From Eubacterium aggregans (GTDB taxonomy: Bacteria > Bacillota > Clostridia > Eubacteriales > Eubacteriaceae): a DNA stretch of 64,000 nucleotides. The translations under genes and the position numbers were made by a program. Position 1 is the stretch's first letter. Every line of letters begins with the position of its first letter. The notes beneath the pieces are model-generated. The model saw only the letters and a program-made list of their open reading frames with translations. It was not told the DNA's origin and made no database searches. Where the stretch lies: positions 1 to 64,000 of the forward strand of contig NZ_FNRK01000007.1 in assembly GCF_900107815.1 (NCBI RefSeq), given 5' to 3'. Of this stretch, positions 8,360 to 17,604 are shown in pieces.

Positions 8360-9595
8360 ATGATTACAAAAACAAAACCAGAATTGCTGGCACCAGCGGG
8401 TAATTTTGAAAAGCTGCGCTATGCCTTACATTATGGTGCGGATGCCGTCTATTGTGCTGGAAAGAAGTTTGGCTTGCGGGCCAGGGCAGATAATTTTACG
8501 TCCGAAGAGCTGGAAAAAGCAGTGGCCTTTGTCCATGCCCGGGGAAAGCGCCTTTACGTTACTCTGAATATGATTCCCCACGATGCTGATTTAGTGGCGT
8601 TGCCGGAATATGTCCGCTTTTTAGAATCCATTGGTGTGGATGCTGTCTTAGTGGCAGACCCCGGGGTTTTTAATGTTGTCCGGCATCATGCCCCGAATTT
8701 GAAGATTACGGTGAGTACCCAGGCCAATAACACCAATTCAGAGACGGTTTCGTTTTGGCATGCTTTGGGGGCAAGCCGCATTGTGTTGGCCAGGGAGCTA
8801 TCCGGAGGAGAAATCCAGAATATGGTGAGCCAGGCCCCTGAGGGCATGGAGATTGAAACCTTTGTCCACGGAGCCATGTGCATTTCATACTCCGGGCGTT
8901 GCCTTTTAAGCCATTATCTTACGGGGCGAAACTCCAACCAAGGGGACTGCGCCCAACCCTGCCGATGGAATTACCAGCTGGTGGAAGCCACCCGCCCGGG
9001 AGAAGCCTTCACCCTTGAGGATGGGGAGGATGGTGCTTTCCTTTTCAATTCAAAGGATTTATGCCTGGCCCGGGAAATTCCCCAGCTCATGGCAATGGGT
9101 GTGGCCAGCTTTAAAATCGAAGGGCGGATGAAAAGCCCTTATTATGTGGCCACTGTCATTTCGATTTATCGCCGCATCATCGATGCCTGCTGGGCTAATC
9201 CAGAATTTGTGGTGCCCGATGCCTGGATCCGGGAATTGTCCAAGGTCAGCCACCGGAATTACACCACGGCCTTCTATTATGGAAAGACCTCTGGAGAAGA
9301 TCAAAATTACGGAACAAGCAGCTACACAAGACATTACGATTTTATCGGGGTGGTGCTGGATTACGATGATGATACGGGCATGGCCACCATCGAACAGCGC
9401 AATAAGATGACGGTGGGGGATACCGTTGAATTGATCTCTCCCGTTGGTGATGCCCTTTATCACAGCCAGAGGGCGGAAATCATTATGGATGCTGAGGGTA
9501 ATCCCCTGGAGTCCACCCCCCATCCCAAGATGATTTACCAAATGAAAATGGATCGCCCTGTGGCACCCATGGATTTAATACGGAAAGAAAAATAA
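8360..9595 (+). CDS. U32-family peptidase-like tRNA hydroxylation protein
   Basis: 411 residues of the U32 family. ELLAPAGNFEKLRYALHYGADAVYCAG at the start, the FVHGAMCISYSGRCLLS core and the GDCAQPCRW cysteines are diagnostic; the conserved cysteines probably hold an iron-sulfur cluster. The homologues TrhP/YrrN/YrrO take part in 5-hydroxyuridine formation at tRNA position 34, which I consider more likely than proteolysis. It follows mltG directly and ends the operon. Confidence 0.85.
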   Translation: MITKTKPELLAPAGNFEKLRYALHYGADAVYCAGKKFGLRARADNFTSEELEKAVAFVHARGKRLYVTLNMIPHDADLVALPEYVRFLESIGVDAVLVADPGVFNVVRHHAPNLKITVSTQANNTNSETVSFWHALGASRIVLARELSGGEIQNMVSQAPEGMEIETFVHGAMCISYSGRCLLSHYLTGRNSNQGDCAQPCRWNYQLVEATRPGEAFTLEDGEDGAFLFNSKDLCLAREIPQLMAMGVASFKIEGRMKSPYYVATVISIYRRIIDACWANPEFVVPDAWIRELSKVSHRNYTTAFYYGKTSGEDQNYGTSSYTRHYDFIGVVLDYDDDTGMATIEQRNKMTVGDTVELISPVGDALYHSQRAEIIMDAEGNPLESTPHPKMIYQMKMDRPVAPMDLIRKEK

Positions 9596-9605
9596 CAATT
9601 ATAAA

Positions 9606-9645
9606 AATAACCACTGTATTTGTCATGAATGCAGTGGTTATTTTA
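9606..9645 (+). terminator. Terminator after the U32 gene
   Basis: AATAACCACTG pairs with CAGTGGTTATT and is followed by TTT. Confidence 0.75.
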
Positions 9646-9697
9646 ATGTTCTCTTGCTACAATATAATCAATAACAGTCATATTAAAGCTTAAAAAC

Positions 9698-9758
9698 GAC
9701 TGAATATGGCTATAAATGACTAAAAATGATTGACTTTGACTAAAAATGGTGATATTCT
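9698..9758 (+). promoter_or_regulatory. fru operon promoter with three 20-bp-phased operators
   Basis: GACTGAATATGG (9698), GACTAAAAATGA (9718) and GACTAAAAATGG (9738) are direct repeats exactly 20 bases apart. TTGACT (9730-9735), a 17-base spacer and TATTCT (9753-9758) form the promoter; the repeats cover and precede the -35. They are likely binding sites for the DeoR-type regulator encoded next. Confidence 0.7.
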
Positions 9759-9780
9759 AGCAACAAGAAAGGAGTAATGG

Positions 9781-10530
9781 ATGCTGACAGAGGAGAGACA
9801 AGGAATTATACTTGAGGTTTTAAATGAACGTGGTGCCATTACAGTGGGGGAATTAACGGATATTTTAGAAACTTCGGAATCCACCATTCGCAGGGATTTG
9901 ACCACCCTGGGCGAGCAGGGACTGCTTAAAAAGGTTCATGGTGGTGCGACGGCCCTGGAAAGCAGTGCCTATTCAGCGTCTGAGAAGGATGTGCGTTTTA
10001 AACAAAGCCAGTACGGTGACGAAAAACACGCGATTGGCAGAAGGGCAGCGGATATTATAAAGCCCGAGGATTTTGTGTATATCGATGCCGGGACGACCAC
10101 AGAAGCCCTGGTAGAGGCAATTACAGAAACCCAGGCGATTTATGTGACCAATGGGCTTGTCCATGCGGAAAAGCTTCTTAGAAAGGGGTGCTCAGTTTAT
10201 GTGCCCGGAGGGCGGCTTCGCCCGGAAACAGAAGCCATCGTTGGGGCAGAGGCTCTGGAGGCCATTGGGAAATACCATTTTACCATTGGTTTTTTCGGAA
10301 CCAACGGTATTGATATTCGGGCGGGATATACCACACCGGATGTTGGCGAAGCCCGGATTAAACAGGAGGCCTTTGGTCGATGCCGATGTGCGTATGTATT
10401 GGCGGACGCATCCAAATTTAATCAAATTACACCGGTGACCTTTGGACAATTGGAAGGGGCCCGGATTATTACCAACGCTATACCGGATCTTCGGTATCAG
10501 CAGGTAACGGAAATAGTTGAGGTGAAATAA
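9781..10530 (+). CDS. fruR: DeoR-family repressor of the fructose operon
   Basis: 249 residues. DeoR helix-turn-helix at 1-60 (LTEERQGIILEVLNERGAITVGELT and the recognition helix SESTIRRDL), then a sugar-phosphate-sensing domain (DAGTTTEALV, TNGLVHAEKL). GGAG precedes the ATG. It is the first gene of the fruR-fruK-fruA operon, and the effector in this family is usually fructose 1-phosphate. Phased repeats overlapping its promoter suggest autorepression. Confidence 0.9.
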   Translation: MLTEERQGIILEVLNERGAITVGELTDILETSESTIRRDLTTLGEQGLLKKVHGGATALESSAYSASEKDVRFKQSQYGDEKHAIGRRAADIIKPEDFVYIDAGTTTEALVEAITETQAIYVTNGLVHAEKLLRKGCSVYVPGGRLRPETEAIVGAEALEAIGKYHFTIGFFGTNGIDIRAGYTTPDVGEARIKQEAFGRCRCAYVLADASKFNQITPVTFGQLEGARIITNAIPDLRYQQVTEIVEVK

Positions 10531-10531
10531 A

Positions 10532-11434
10532 TTGATTTATACCGTAACCTTTAATCCATCCCTGGATTATATTGCTTCGGTGGACGGTTTTAAGCCAGGC
10601 ATTATAAACCGGACGACATCGGAGCTTCTTTTCCCAGGGGGGAAGGGCATTAATGTGTCCATCGTACTGAATAACCTTGGCATTGAAAGTACAGCACTGG
10701 GATTTATTGCCGGATTTACAGGGAAAGAGATTGCTGAAAGACTGACGGTTCATGGCTGCCATTCTGATTTTATAACCATAGCCGAGGGAATGTCCCGAAT
10801 TAATGTTAAGCTGCGTTCCGATGAGGAAACAGAGATTAACGGGATGGGACCAGCGATCAGTCAGACAGATATTGAGCGGCTCTATGGAAAACTCCATGAA
10901 CTAAATGCTGGGGATTTTCTAGTGTTAGCTGGAAGCATTCCGGCCAGTATGCCCGCGGATGTGTATGAGAAGATTATGGCCCGCCTTGAAGGACGCGGTG
11001 TTCATATTGTGGTGGATGCGACAAAGGATTTGCTTTTAAACGTCTTACCCTATCACCCCTTCCTGATCAAACCCAATAATCATGAGCTTGGGGAGATGTT
11101 TGGCGTCGTCTTAAAAAGTGAGGCTGATATTATTACCTATGGGAAAAAGCTCCAGGAAATGGGCGCACGCCACGTGCTGGTGTCCATGGCCGGTGATGGC
11201 GCTATTCTCCTTTCTGAGGATGGTGGGGTTTATAAAAGCCCGGCACCTAAAGGCGTGTTAAAGAATTCAGTGGGTGCTGGAGATTCCATGGTTGCTGGCT
11301 TCCTTACTGGTTATTTACAAACCGGCAATACGGAAACAGCATTTAAAATGGGCCTGGCCACAGGCAGCGCCAGTGCATTTTCAGATGAACTGGCCACGAA
11401 GGCAGACGTAATGGCATTATTCAATTCAATTTAA
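10532..11434 (+). CDS. fruK: 1-phosphofructokinase
   Basis: 300 residues of the PfkB/ribokinase superfamily, converting fructose 1-phosphate to fructose 1,6-bisphosphate with ATP. VTFNPSLDYI at the start, GGKGINVSIVLNNLG (substrate site) and SVGAGDSMVAGFL (anion hole and catalytic Asp) are intact. It starts with TTG one base after the fruR stop; GAGGTGA lies 5-11 bases upstream, within fruR, so translation is probably coupled. Confidence 0.93.
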   Translation: MIYTVTFNPSLDYIASVDGFKPGIINRTTSELLFPGGKGINVSIVLNNLGIESTALGFIAGFTGKEIAERLTVHGCHSDFITIAEGMSRINVKLRSDEETEINGMGPAISQTDIERLYGKLHELNAGDFLVLAGSIPASMPADVYEKIMARLEGRGVHIVVDATKDLLLNVLPYHPFLIKPNNHELGEMFGVVLKSEADIITYGKKLQEMGARHVLVSMAGDGAILLSEDGGVYKSPAPKGVLKNSVGAGDSMVAGFLTGYLQTGNTETAFKMGLATGSASAFSDELATKADVMALFNSI

Positions 11435-11456
11435 TCTTTTAACGCAGGGGGAAAAC

Positions 11457-13451
11457 ATGCGGATTTCAGATTTATTAAAAAAAGAAGGTATCGATTTAAA
11501 TGGTCCCTCCGCTTCTAAGGCGAAAACCATCGATATCCTGGTTGATTTGATGGCGGCTACGGGGAATTTAAAGGATAAAGAAGTCTATAAAAAGGCGGTT
11601 CTGGATCGAGAAGCCCAGGGAACTACTGGGGTTGGTGAAGGCATTGCCATTCCTCATGGGAAATCACCGGCGGTTGAGCGGGCAGGGCTCGCAGCCATGG
11701 TGTGCAAAAATGGGACGGATTACGATGCCATGGATGGGCAGCCCGTCTATTTGATTTTTATGATTGCGGTGCCGGATAACTCCGATGATACACACCTGGA
11801 GCTCCTCAGCCGTTTGTCCATGATGCTCATGGATGAGGATTTTAGGAAGACACTGATTAACGCATCCAGCAAGGATGAATTCCTAAAGCTGATTGACACT
11901 AAGGAACGTGAAAAGTTTGCAGAGGATGAACGGGAGGCTACGGCAAGTGTGGATGCCGAAGCGGTAGCAGAAATTGACGCTGGGGGAGCATCTCCCAAAA
12001 GCGGGCCCTATGATATCGTCGCAGTAACGGCCTGTCCTACGGGAATCGCCCATACTTATATGGCAGCTGAAGCCCTGGAGGAAAAAGCCAAGAAAATGGG
12101 GATTCGCATCAAGGTCGAAACCAATGGCAGCGGGGGTGTGAAGAACGCACTGACTCCTGAGGACATTGCAGGGGCTAAGGGTGTTATCGTCGCAGCCGAT
12201 AAAAAGGTGGCCATGGCTCGGTTTGCTGGTAAGCCAGTCCTCCAGACCAAGGTTTCTGACGGCATTAACAAAACCCAGGACCTCATTGAGAAGGCCATGG
12301 CAGGGGATCTTCCCATCTTTCAGGCCACCGGAGAGGATTCAGAGGAAATGGGCAGTGACGGTAAGGAAAGCATCGGCCGTCGTATTTATAAGGACCTGAT
12401 GAATGGGGTTTCCCATATGCTGCCCTTTGTTATCGGCGGCGGGATCCTCATTGCCCTGGCCTTTCTCTTCGATGATTATTCCATCGATCCCTCCAACTTT
12501 GGGATGAACACCCCCTTTGCGGCCTTCCTCAAAACGGTAGGTGGGGCGGCCTTCGGCTTTATGCTGCCGGTACTGGCGGGCTTCATCGCCATGAGTATTG
12601 CGGACCGTCCGGGCCTGGCTGTCGGCTTTGTAGGTGGATACCTTGCCAGTGAAGGCTATATCCTAACTACGGTGAATGGCAGCCTCACCATTGCCACTGG
12701 AGGAACCTCTGGTTTCCTTGGGGCACTGTTGGCTGGTTTTATCGCCGGGTATTTGGTTTTAGGCCTGAAGAAGCTCTTTGATAAGCTGCCGGAAACCCTG
12801 GAAGGCATTAAGCCGACGCTGCTATATCCCTTCTTTGGATTGCTGCTCATCGGGGCTATTATGGTCTTTGTGGTCAATCCTCCAGTGGCCTGGCTGAATA
12901 CCGCAATGACCAATGGTCTGAATAGCATGGGCGAAAGTTCCAAAGTCATTTTAGGCATCGTCCTTGGCGGGATGATGGCCATCGATATGGGTGGTCCTTT
13001 CAACAAAGCGGCCTACGTCTTTGGGACGGCTTCCCTGGCCAGTGGGCAGTACGATATCATGGCGGCTGTTATGGTCGGCGGGATGGTCCCACCCCTTGCC
13101 ATTGCCTTATGCAGCACCTTCTTTAAAAATCGATTCACCAAAAAAGAACGGCAATCGGCATTAACCTGTTATGTGATGGGCCTATCCTTTATTACAGAGG
13201 GAGCAATTCCCTTTGCTGCCGCAGATCCGGCAAGGGTGATTCCATCCTGTATTGCCGGTTCAGCCGTTGCTGGTGGTCTGTCCATGTTCTTTGGATGTAC
13301 CCTGATGGCTCCCCATGGTGGGATCTTCGTATTCCCTGTGGTGGGGAATCCGTTGTTCTATGTGGTCTCACTGGCGGTGGGCGCATTAGTAGGGATGATT
13401 CTTCTTGCAATTTTAAAGAAACCTTTACCTGTGGATAAAGTTGATGATTGA
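11457..13451 (+). CDS. fruA: Fructose PTS transporter, EIIABC
   Basis: 664 residues in one chain. EIIA-Fru domain (about 1-145) with phospho-His in IAIPHGK; EIIB domain (about 180-280) with phospho-Cys in VTACPTGIAHTYMAAEAL; EIIC membrane domain (about 310-655) with the GGPFNKAAY and ITEGAIPFAA signatures. It imports fructose as fructose 1-phosphate using phosphate from HPr, whose gene lies just downstream. GGGGG precedes the ATG. Confidence 0.95.
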   Translation: MRISDLLKKEGIDLNGPSASKAKTIDILVDLMAATGNLKDKEVYKKAVLDREAQGTTGVGEGIAIPHGKSPAVERAGLAAMVCKNGTDYDAMDGQPVYLIFMIAVPDNSDDTHLELLSRLSMMLMDEDFRKTLINASSKDEFLKLIDTKEREKFAEDEREATASVDAEAVAEIDAGGASPKSGPYDIVAVTACPTGIAHTYMAAEALEEKAKKMGIRIKVETNGSGGVKNALTPEDIAGAKGVIVAADKKVAMARFAGKPVLQTKVSDGINKTQDLIEKAMAGDLPIFQATGEDSEEMGSDGKESIGRRIYKDLMNGVSHMLPFVIGGGILIALAFLFDDYSIDPSNFGMNTPFAAFLKTVGGAAFGFMLPVLAGFIAMSIADRPGLAVGFVGGYLASEGYILTTVNGSLTIATGGTSGFLGALLAGFIAGYLVLGLKKLFDKLPETLEGIKPTLLYPFFGLLLIGAIMVFVVNPPVAWLNTAMTNGLNSMGESSKVILGIVLGGMMAIDMGGPFNKAAYVFGTASLASGQYDIMAAVMVGGMVPPLAIALCSTFFKNRFTKKERQSALTCYVMGLSFITEGAIPFAAADPARVIPSCIAGSAVAGGLSMFFGCTLMAPHGGIFVFPVVGNPLFYVVSLAVGALVGMILLAILKKPLPVDKVDD

Positions 13452-13468
13452 TTACAATTAAATTTTCA

Positions 13469-13496
13469 TTGAATTTCAATGAATCAATGATAAAAT
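13469..13496 (+). promoter_or_regulatory. Probable ptsH promoter
   Basis: TTGAAT (13469-13474), a 16-base spacer and TAAAAT (13491-13496), about 35 bases before the ptsH start. Confidence 0.45.
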
Positions 13497-13532
13497 GTAA
13501 ACAGAAAATAAATTATCCGAAGGAGCGCATTG

Positions 13533-13790
13533 ATGAGAGAATTTACGTATACCATTACGGATCACGCTGGTATCCACGCAAGACCTGCAGGTCTTTTGGT
13601 TAAACAGGCACAGCCTTACGCATCTGAAGTCACCATCTGCAAAGAAGACAGACAAGCCAACGCAAAGAGCATGCTCAGCATTATGGGGCTTGGTGCTAAG
13701 AATGGTGAAGTTGTTACCGTTAGAGCAGAAGGTGCCGATGAAGACAGCGTTGTCGCTGAACTGGAAGCTTTCTTCAAAGAAAATCTCTAA
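13533..13790 (+). CDS. ptsH: Phosphocarrier protein HPr
   Basis: About 85 residues. The phosphoryl-accepting His is in AGIHARPAG, and the regulatory Ser site region is AKSMLSIMGLG, the Firmicute form phosphorylated by HPr kinase. The ATG at 13533 is preferred over the adjacent TTG because AAGGAG lies 8 bases upstream. It passes phosphate from enzyme I to FruA and, as HPr(Ser-P), would take part in carbon catabolite control. Confidence 0.95.
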   Translation: MREFTYTITDHAGIHARPAGLLVKQAQPYASEVTICKEDRQANAKSMLSIMGLGAKNGEVVTVRAEGADEDSVVAELEAFFKENL

Positions 13791-13842
13791 GACAAACATC
13801 TGAGACGGACACCTTAGACGTATCATAATCGCTGATTGCGAT

Positions 13843-13885
13843 GGGCCGGAACCTTTCCATCTGGAAGGTGTTCCGGCCTTTCTTA
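13843..13885 (+). terminator. Terminator after ptsH
   Basis: GGCCGGAAC and GTTCCGGCC close a long stem (inner CTTTCCA/TGGAAGG) followed by TTTCTT. Confidence 0.8.
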
Positions 13886-13965
13886 TTGCCAGCCCTTTGG
13901 GTCTGTTTTTTTTGAGACATCCATGATACAATAATTAATATTGTAAAAAATGATGGAGAATGACA

Positions 13966-16900
13966 ATGAGTGAATTAACCTTTGGACGAAATAATGAATG
14001 GACCCTTCAGAACGATTACGTCGCAACCTGTGTGACCAATGCACGGGTGTTTTCTGAAGGCGAATTATACATCCCGGATGGGCTGCAGGATTTTTTTGGT
14101 GCAGACGCCCGGGAGAAACGCATCGTTTTTCTATTTGAAGGCCGGGAGTACCCCTCTTACTTGGAATCAGAAGGGGGAGATGGCAGCTACAAATTGAGCT
14201 GGAGTAAAGCCCTCAACAGCAAATTTATCGGGCTTTTTCCGGACTATGCTAATTTCTTTGAAAATGTCAATGAATATAATGCAGGCGAAACGCCAATTGT
14301 CTATTTTGAAAAAATGGAGGAAACGGAGTTTCTTTTAAAGCTCATTCTTCCGTCGGATGTCGCCCTGACCTTAAAGCAGTCCCTCTTTGATTTTCTGGGA
14401 CCAGGTAAATCCGTGGCGGCCTTTGCCGATTCCTACGAGATGGTGTTCTTAAGATACTATATGGAGCAGGTGGATAATCGGTGGCGCTCGGATGTGTTCA
14501 TGGTTTCGGCCCAGGTACAAAAGTTTTACATGGCCCGGATTAACGCCGGAAAGGACCAGGATCAAAATGCCGAGGCCGTTATTGAGAATATTGCCACGGC
14601 AGGCCTGGATGATGTACTCTCCTTTTTGATGGAACATCCCTACATGACCTACGCCGAAAAGGGATTAATGGCGATGGAAACCGTGGATGAGCACTTCTAT
14701 TTTACCGTAGAAAGTGCGTTGATCGATGAATTAAGCACCGATGACCGCCGCCTCATTATCGAGATGCTGGATCAGAAAATTGAATACTATTTTGAACGTT
14801 TGGATGGACCAGGTCTCCAGGAGAATCTGACAACTCTGATGAATGAGTACGCCAGCTTCTTTACCAAGGACTTCCGGTATTCCTTTAAAGATGTTTTAAC
14901 AGAAGCCATTCCTGCCTGTCTGGGAGGACTTCGGATTCTGCCGGGGAAGCGCTACAAGACTGTCGGATTTGCCGGGGATGAGGAATGGGCTTTGGTGCCC
15001 TGGGTCAGCATCCTCGATAAGGAAGTGACCCGTTTTCCAGGGACTGGGGTTTATATTTCCTATTTACTCAATAAGGATACCCAAAAGCTTTATCTGGCCC
15101 TTTGCCAGGGATACAAGGAAATCGAAACCCAGGTGCGTAAAAACGGCCTGGAAAATGATGCCACGGTTCGAGTAGCGGTTGAGGGGGCCCTGGAGCCACT
15201 GGTTGATGAAATCAAGACCATCGTCCGTCCAGGCAGTTTCGCATCGGATAATTCTGAGGTCGATTTACCCGACGATGCCCATCGGGCCAGTGTTATTTTC
15301 TTCCGGGAATACCAGTACACGGTACCTGGAAATGCCATTTTGGAAGAGGACCTCAAAGAAATGCTGGCCGTCTATAATGAGTATTATGAGCGCGTCATCC
15401 TCAAGGTACCCTACGAAATAGAGGAAGTCGATGAGGAAACCGAAGGTGTTGAAGCCGAGTCCGAAGCGGATGAAATTCTGGATAACACAGAGGACGATGA
15501 GACGGAGGATGAAGCTTGGAGCGAAGAGGAAGAAGGGGTGGAAACCGAGGATGACGAGGATGAAATAGAGGGTGATTCAGTCCTTGAGGCAGGAGACTCG
15601 GATGGGGATGAGGACGCTAAAGCAGCCCTGGATATGGCCATGACCATGGCCGAATCCTTGACCGAGGAGTCACCAGAAACCAAGACCGGAGATCAAAAAA
15701 CAAAGAAAAAACACCCAGGGAAAAAAGTGACAGCTGGGGGAGACGGTGGGGCGTCTCTGAATGCCGCAACCCTGAAGGCACTCCAGCAGATCATTGCATC
15801 CACGCAGAAAGAAACCGTTCCTTCCCTCAACAAGCGGGATCGAACGGAAAAAAGGAGTGAGGAGGTTGTGGCTAAGGCTGCGGACTTACCCGGGACGCTT
15901 CGACGAATGACCGAGTATATTGTCTCCGGGGGCTTCTCCTGTGAGGTGGATTTAGTCCAAAACCTTTATTTAAGCCTCAAGTCAACGCCCTTCGTCCTTC
16001 TAACCGGTGGTTCTGGGGTTGGCAAGAGTCAGTTTGTCCGCCTGTTTGCTGAGGCCATGGGGGCCAATACGGATAACGAACGGTATCTTCAGATTCCGGT
16101 TCGGTCGGATTGGAAGGACTCCCGGGAGCTGCTGGGCTACTTGGATGCCAATGGGCATTATATACCGGGATCCATGGTGGACTTTATCGCCGATGCTGTG
16201 GATAATCCAGAGCTGCCCTTCTTCCTGTGTCTGGATGAAATGGGAGTCGCCCCACTAGAAGGGTATTTTGGGGAAATACTATCTATCCTGGAAACCCGTC
16301 GGGAAAGGGAAAATCGCATCATCACCGATTCCCTTCTGGGCAATGCCCTATTCGGTCGGGATGAAGAAGCCCGGAAATATTATGGGGATTTGTACCTGCC
16401 GGGCAATCTGATGTTGGTGGGTACGGTGACTAATGCAGAAGCACGCAGTGGTCTGAGCCGTAAAGTGTTAGACCGGGCAGGGCAAATCGAGATCCGTCCG
16501 GTAGGGCTAAAGCTTCAAACCCTTCCTGCTGCCGCACCCCAGGCCATGCCTTTAGGATCGGACTTTCTAAGAAGTGAGGTGCTGGTGCTGGAACGCTGCA
16601 CCCATCATCGGGAAATGGTTCAGGAGGTGGTTACTCTGTTGGAGGCCATCAATGGCATCTTGGCTGGGGCCGATGCTGGAATCGGCTATCGCATTCGAGA
16701 CCAAATCTGCTTCTATCTACTGTACAATGCGGAATATGGCCTGATGACCCAGGAAAATGCCTTGGATCACGCACTACTGCAAAATATCCTGCCCCGTATT
16801 ATGGGTGGAGGGGCAGCCGTGGAATCAGTGATGACGGACCTATTTAAAATCTGTGCAGGGACCCGGGCGGAAAATGCGGTCCGTAATTATCCCGGTGGGG

Positions 16901-16983
16901 GGCTCTTCCCTAAGAGTGCGGAAAAGTTAAGTCAAATGGTGATGGGCTTCGATCGGGATGGCATTGCAAGCTTTTGGAAGTAA
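13966..16983 (+). CDS. McrB-like AAA+ protein without McrC
   Basis: About 1005 residues. The first 300 residues match nothing I recognise. About 328-450 resembles the MrcB_N (DUF3578) domain of modified-DNA restriction proteins (VPWVSILDKEVT, GVYISYLL, LYLALCQGYKE). An extremely acidic, presumably disordered linker follows (about 485-560). The C-terminal part is a McrB-type AAA+ domain with Walker A TGGSGVGKSQ (about 682), Walker B FFLCLDEMG, and GTVTNAEARSGLSRKVLDRA. No McrC-like nuclease gene is adjacent. GGAG precedes the ATG at 13966. It may be an orphan type IV restriction or other defence ATPase; the role is not established. Confidence 0.7.
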   Translation: MSELTFGRNNEWTLQNDYVATCVTNARVFSEGELYIPDGLQDFFGADAREKRIVFLFEGREYPSYLESEGGDGSYKLSWSKALNSKFIGLFPDYANFFENVNEYNAGETPIVYFEKMEETEFLLKLILPSDVALTLKQSLFDFLGPGKSVAAFADSYEMVFLRYYMEQVDNRWRSDVFMVSAQVQKFYMARINAGKDQDQNAEAVIENIATAGLDDVLSFLMEHPYMTYAEKGLMAMETVDEHFYFTVESALIDELSTDDRRLIIEMLDQKIEYYFERLDGPGLQENLTTLMNEYASFFTKDFRYSFKDVLTEAIPACLGGLRILPGKRYKTVGFAGDEEWALVPWVSILDKEVTRFPGTGVYISYLLNKDTQKLYLALCQGYKEIETQVRKNGLENDATVRVAVEGALEPLVDEIKTIVRPGSFASDNSEVDLPDDAHRASVIFFREYQYTVPGNAILEEDLKEMLAVYNEYYERVILKVPYEIEEVDEETEGVEAESEADEILDNTEDDETEDEAWSEEEEGVETEDDEDEIEGDSVLEAGDSDGDEDAKAALDMAMTMAESLTEESPETKTGDQKTKKKHPGKKVTAGGDGGASLNAATLKALQQIIASTQKETVPSLNKRDRTEKRSEEVVAKAADLPGTLRRMTEYIVSGGFSCEVDLVQNLYLSLKSTPFVLLTGGSGVGKSQFVRLFAEAMGANTDNERYLQIPVRSDWKDSRELLGYLDANGHYIPGSMVDFIADAVDNPELPFFLCLDEMGVAPLEGYFGEILSILETRRERENRIITDSLLGNALFGRDEEARKYYGDLYLPGNLMLVGTVTNAEARSGLSRKVLDRAGQIEIRPVGLKLQTLPAAAPQAMPLGSDFLRSEVLVLERCTHHREMVQEVVTLLEAINGILAGADAGIGYRIRDQICFYLLYNAEYGLMTQENALDHALLQNILPRIMGGGAAVESVMTDLFKICAGTRAENAVRNYPGGGLFPKSAEKLSQMVMGFDRDGIASFWK

Positions 16984-17105
16984 CAACTTGCAAAAACCTT
17001 AAATTTTCACCAAACGATCACTTTTTTAACAAAAGGCTTTCACTTTTAAGGGTTATTATATACACTTAATAGTGCAATTATTCTATAAAGACGAAGGAGA
17101 ATTTT

Positions 17106-17543
17106 ATGGAACGACAAAAAATCAACTGGATACCAGTTGTACTGTATGTTTTTGCAATCATCTTTGGGCTATACGCTATTTATGCGTTAGTGAACACCTC
17201 CCAATACATCGGGCAGATGCTGGCCTCTGGTTATATTACCATGGCGGATAGCTTCACAGATATTATTGCATATTTCGTGACCAATGTGGCTGTATATGTG
17301 TTTTACACATTGGTACTGGGGACCTTTGGGTATGTGGTCGATGTCCTCCAACGTGGTGTGAAGGTTAAGTCTGAAACACCAGCAAGTGAAAAGGCTCATA
17401 CACCCGAAGTTAAAGACGCGTCAGATGCAGTGGCTGAAACTGAAGTCCTCGCAGTTGATGAAGAAGCGGACACAGCGGAAGCTGTTATTGAAGAAATTGT
17501 GGAAGTCACAGAAGCTGAAGAAGAATCAGAAAAAAATAACTAA
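17106..17543 (+). CDS. Small membrane protein, unknown function
   Basis: 145 residues, not recognised. Two hydrophobic segments (about 11-31 and 53-80) are followed by a strongly acidic C-terminal tail rich in Glu, Ala and Val (about 85-145). GAAGGAG lies 7 bases before the ATG. It stands alone with its own terminator, 122 bases after the McrB-like gene. Its acidic tail resembles in composition the acidic linker of that protein, but this is not evidence of a shared function. Confidence 0.6.
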   Translation: MERQKINWIPVVLYVFAIIFGLYAIYALVNTSQYIGQMLASGYITMADSFTDIIAYFVTNVAVYVFYTLVLGTFGYVVDVLQRGVKVKSETPASEKAHTPEVKDASDAVAETEVLAVDEEADTAEAVIEEIVEVTEAEEESEKNN

Positions 17544-17570
17544 GGATTTCCAGCTATCATGAAAATGCGT

Positions 17571-17598
17571 AAACGGCCTGTACATCAGGCCGTTTTTT
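17571..17598 (+). terminator. Terminator after the small membrane protein gene
   Basis: AACGGCCTG and CAGGCCGTT form a perfect 9-bp stem followed by a T-run; it also lies just beyond the end of the convergent MATE gene. Confidence 0.85.
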
Positions 17599-17604
17599 AT
17601 ATCT

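Noticed and set aside
15411-15683. Ser-rich antisense frame in the McrB-like gene
   Set aside because: It is the mirror of the acidic Glu/Asp linker (GAG/GAT codons read as CTC/ATC and TCC/TCA), not a gene.
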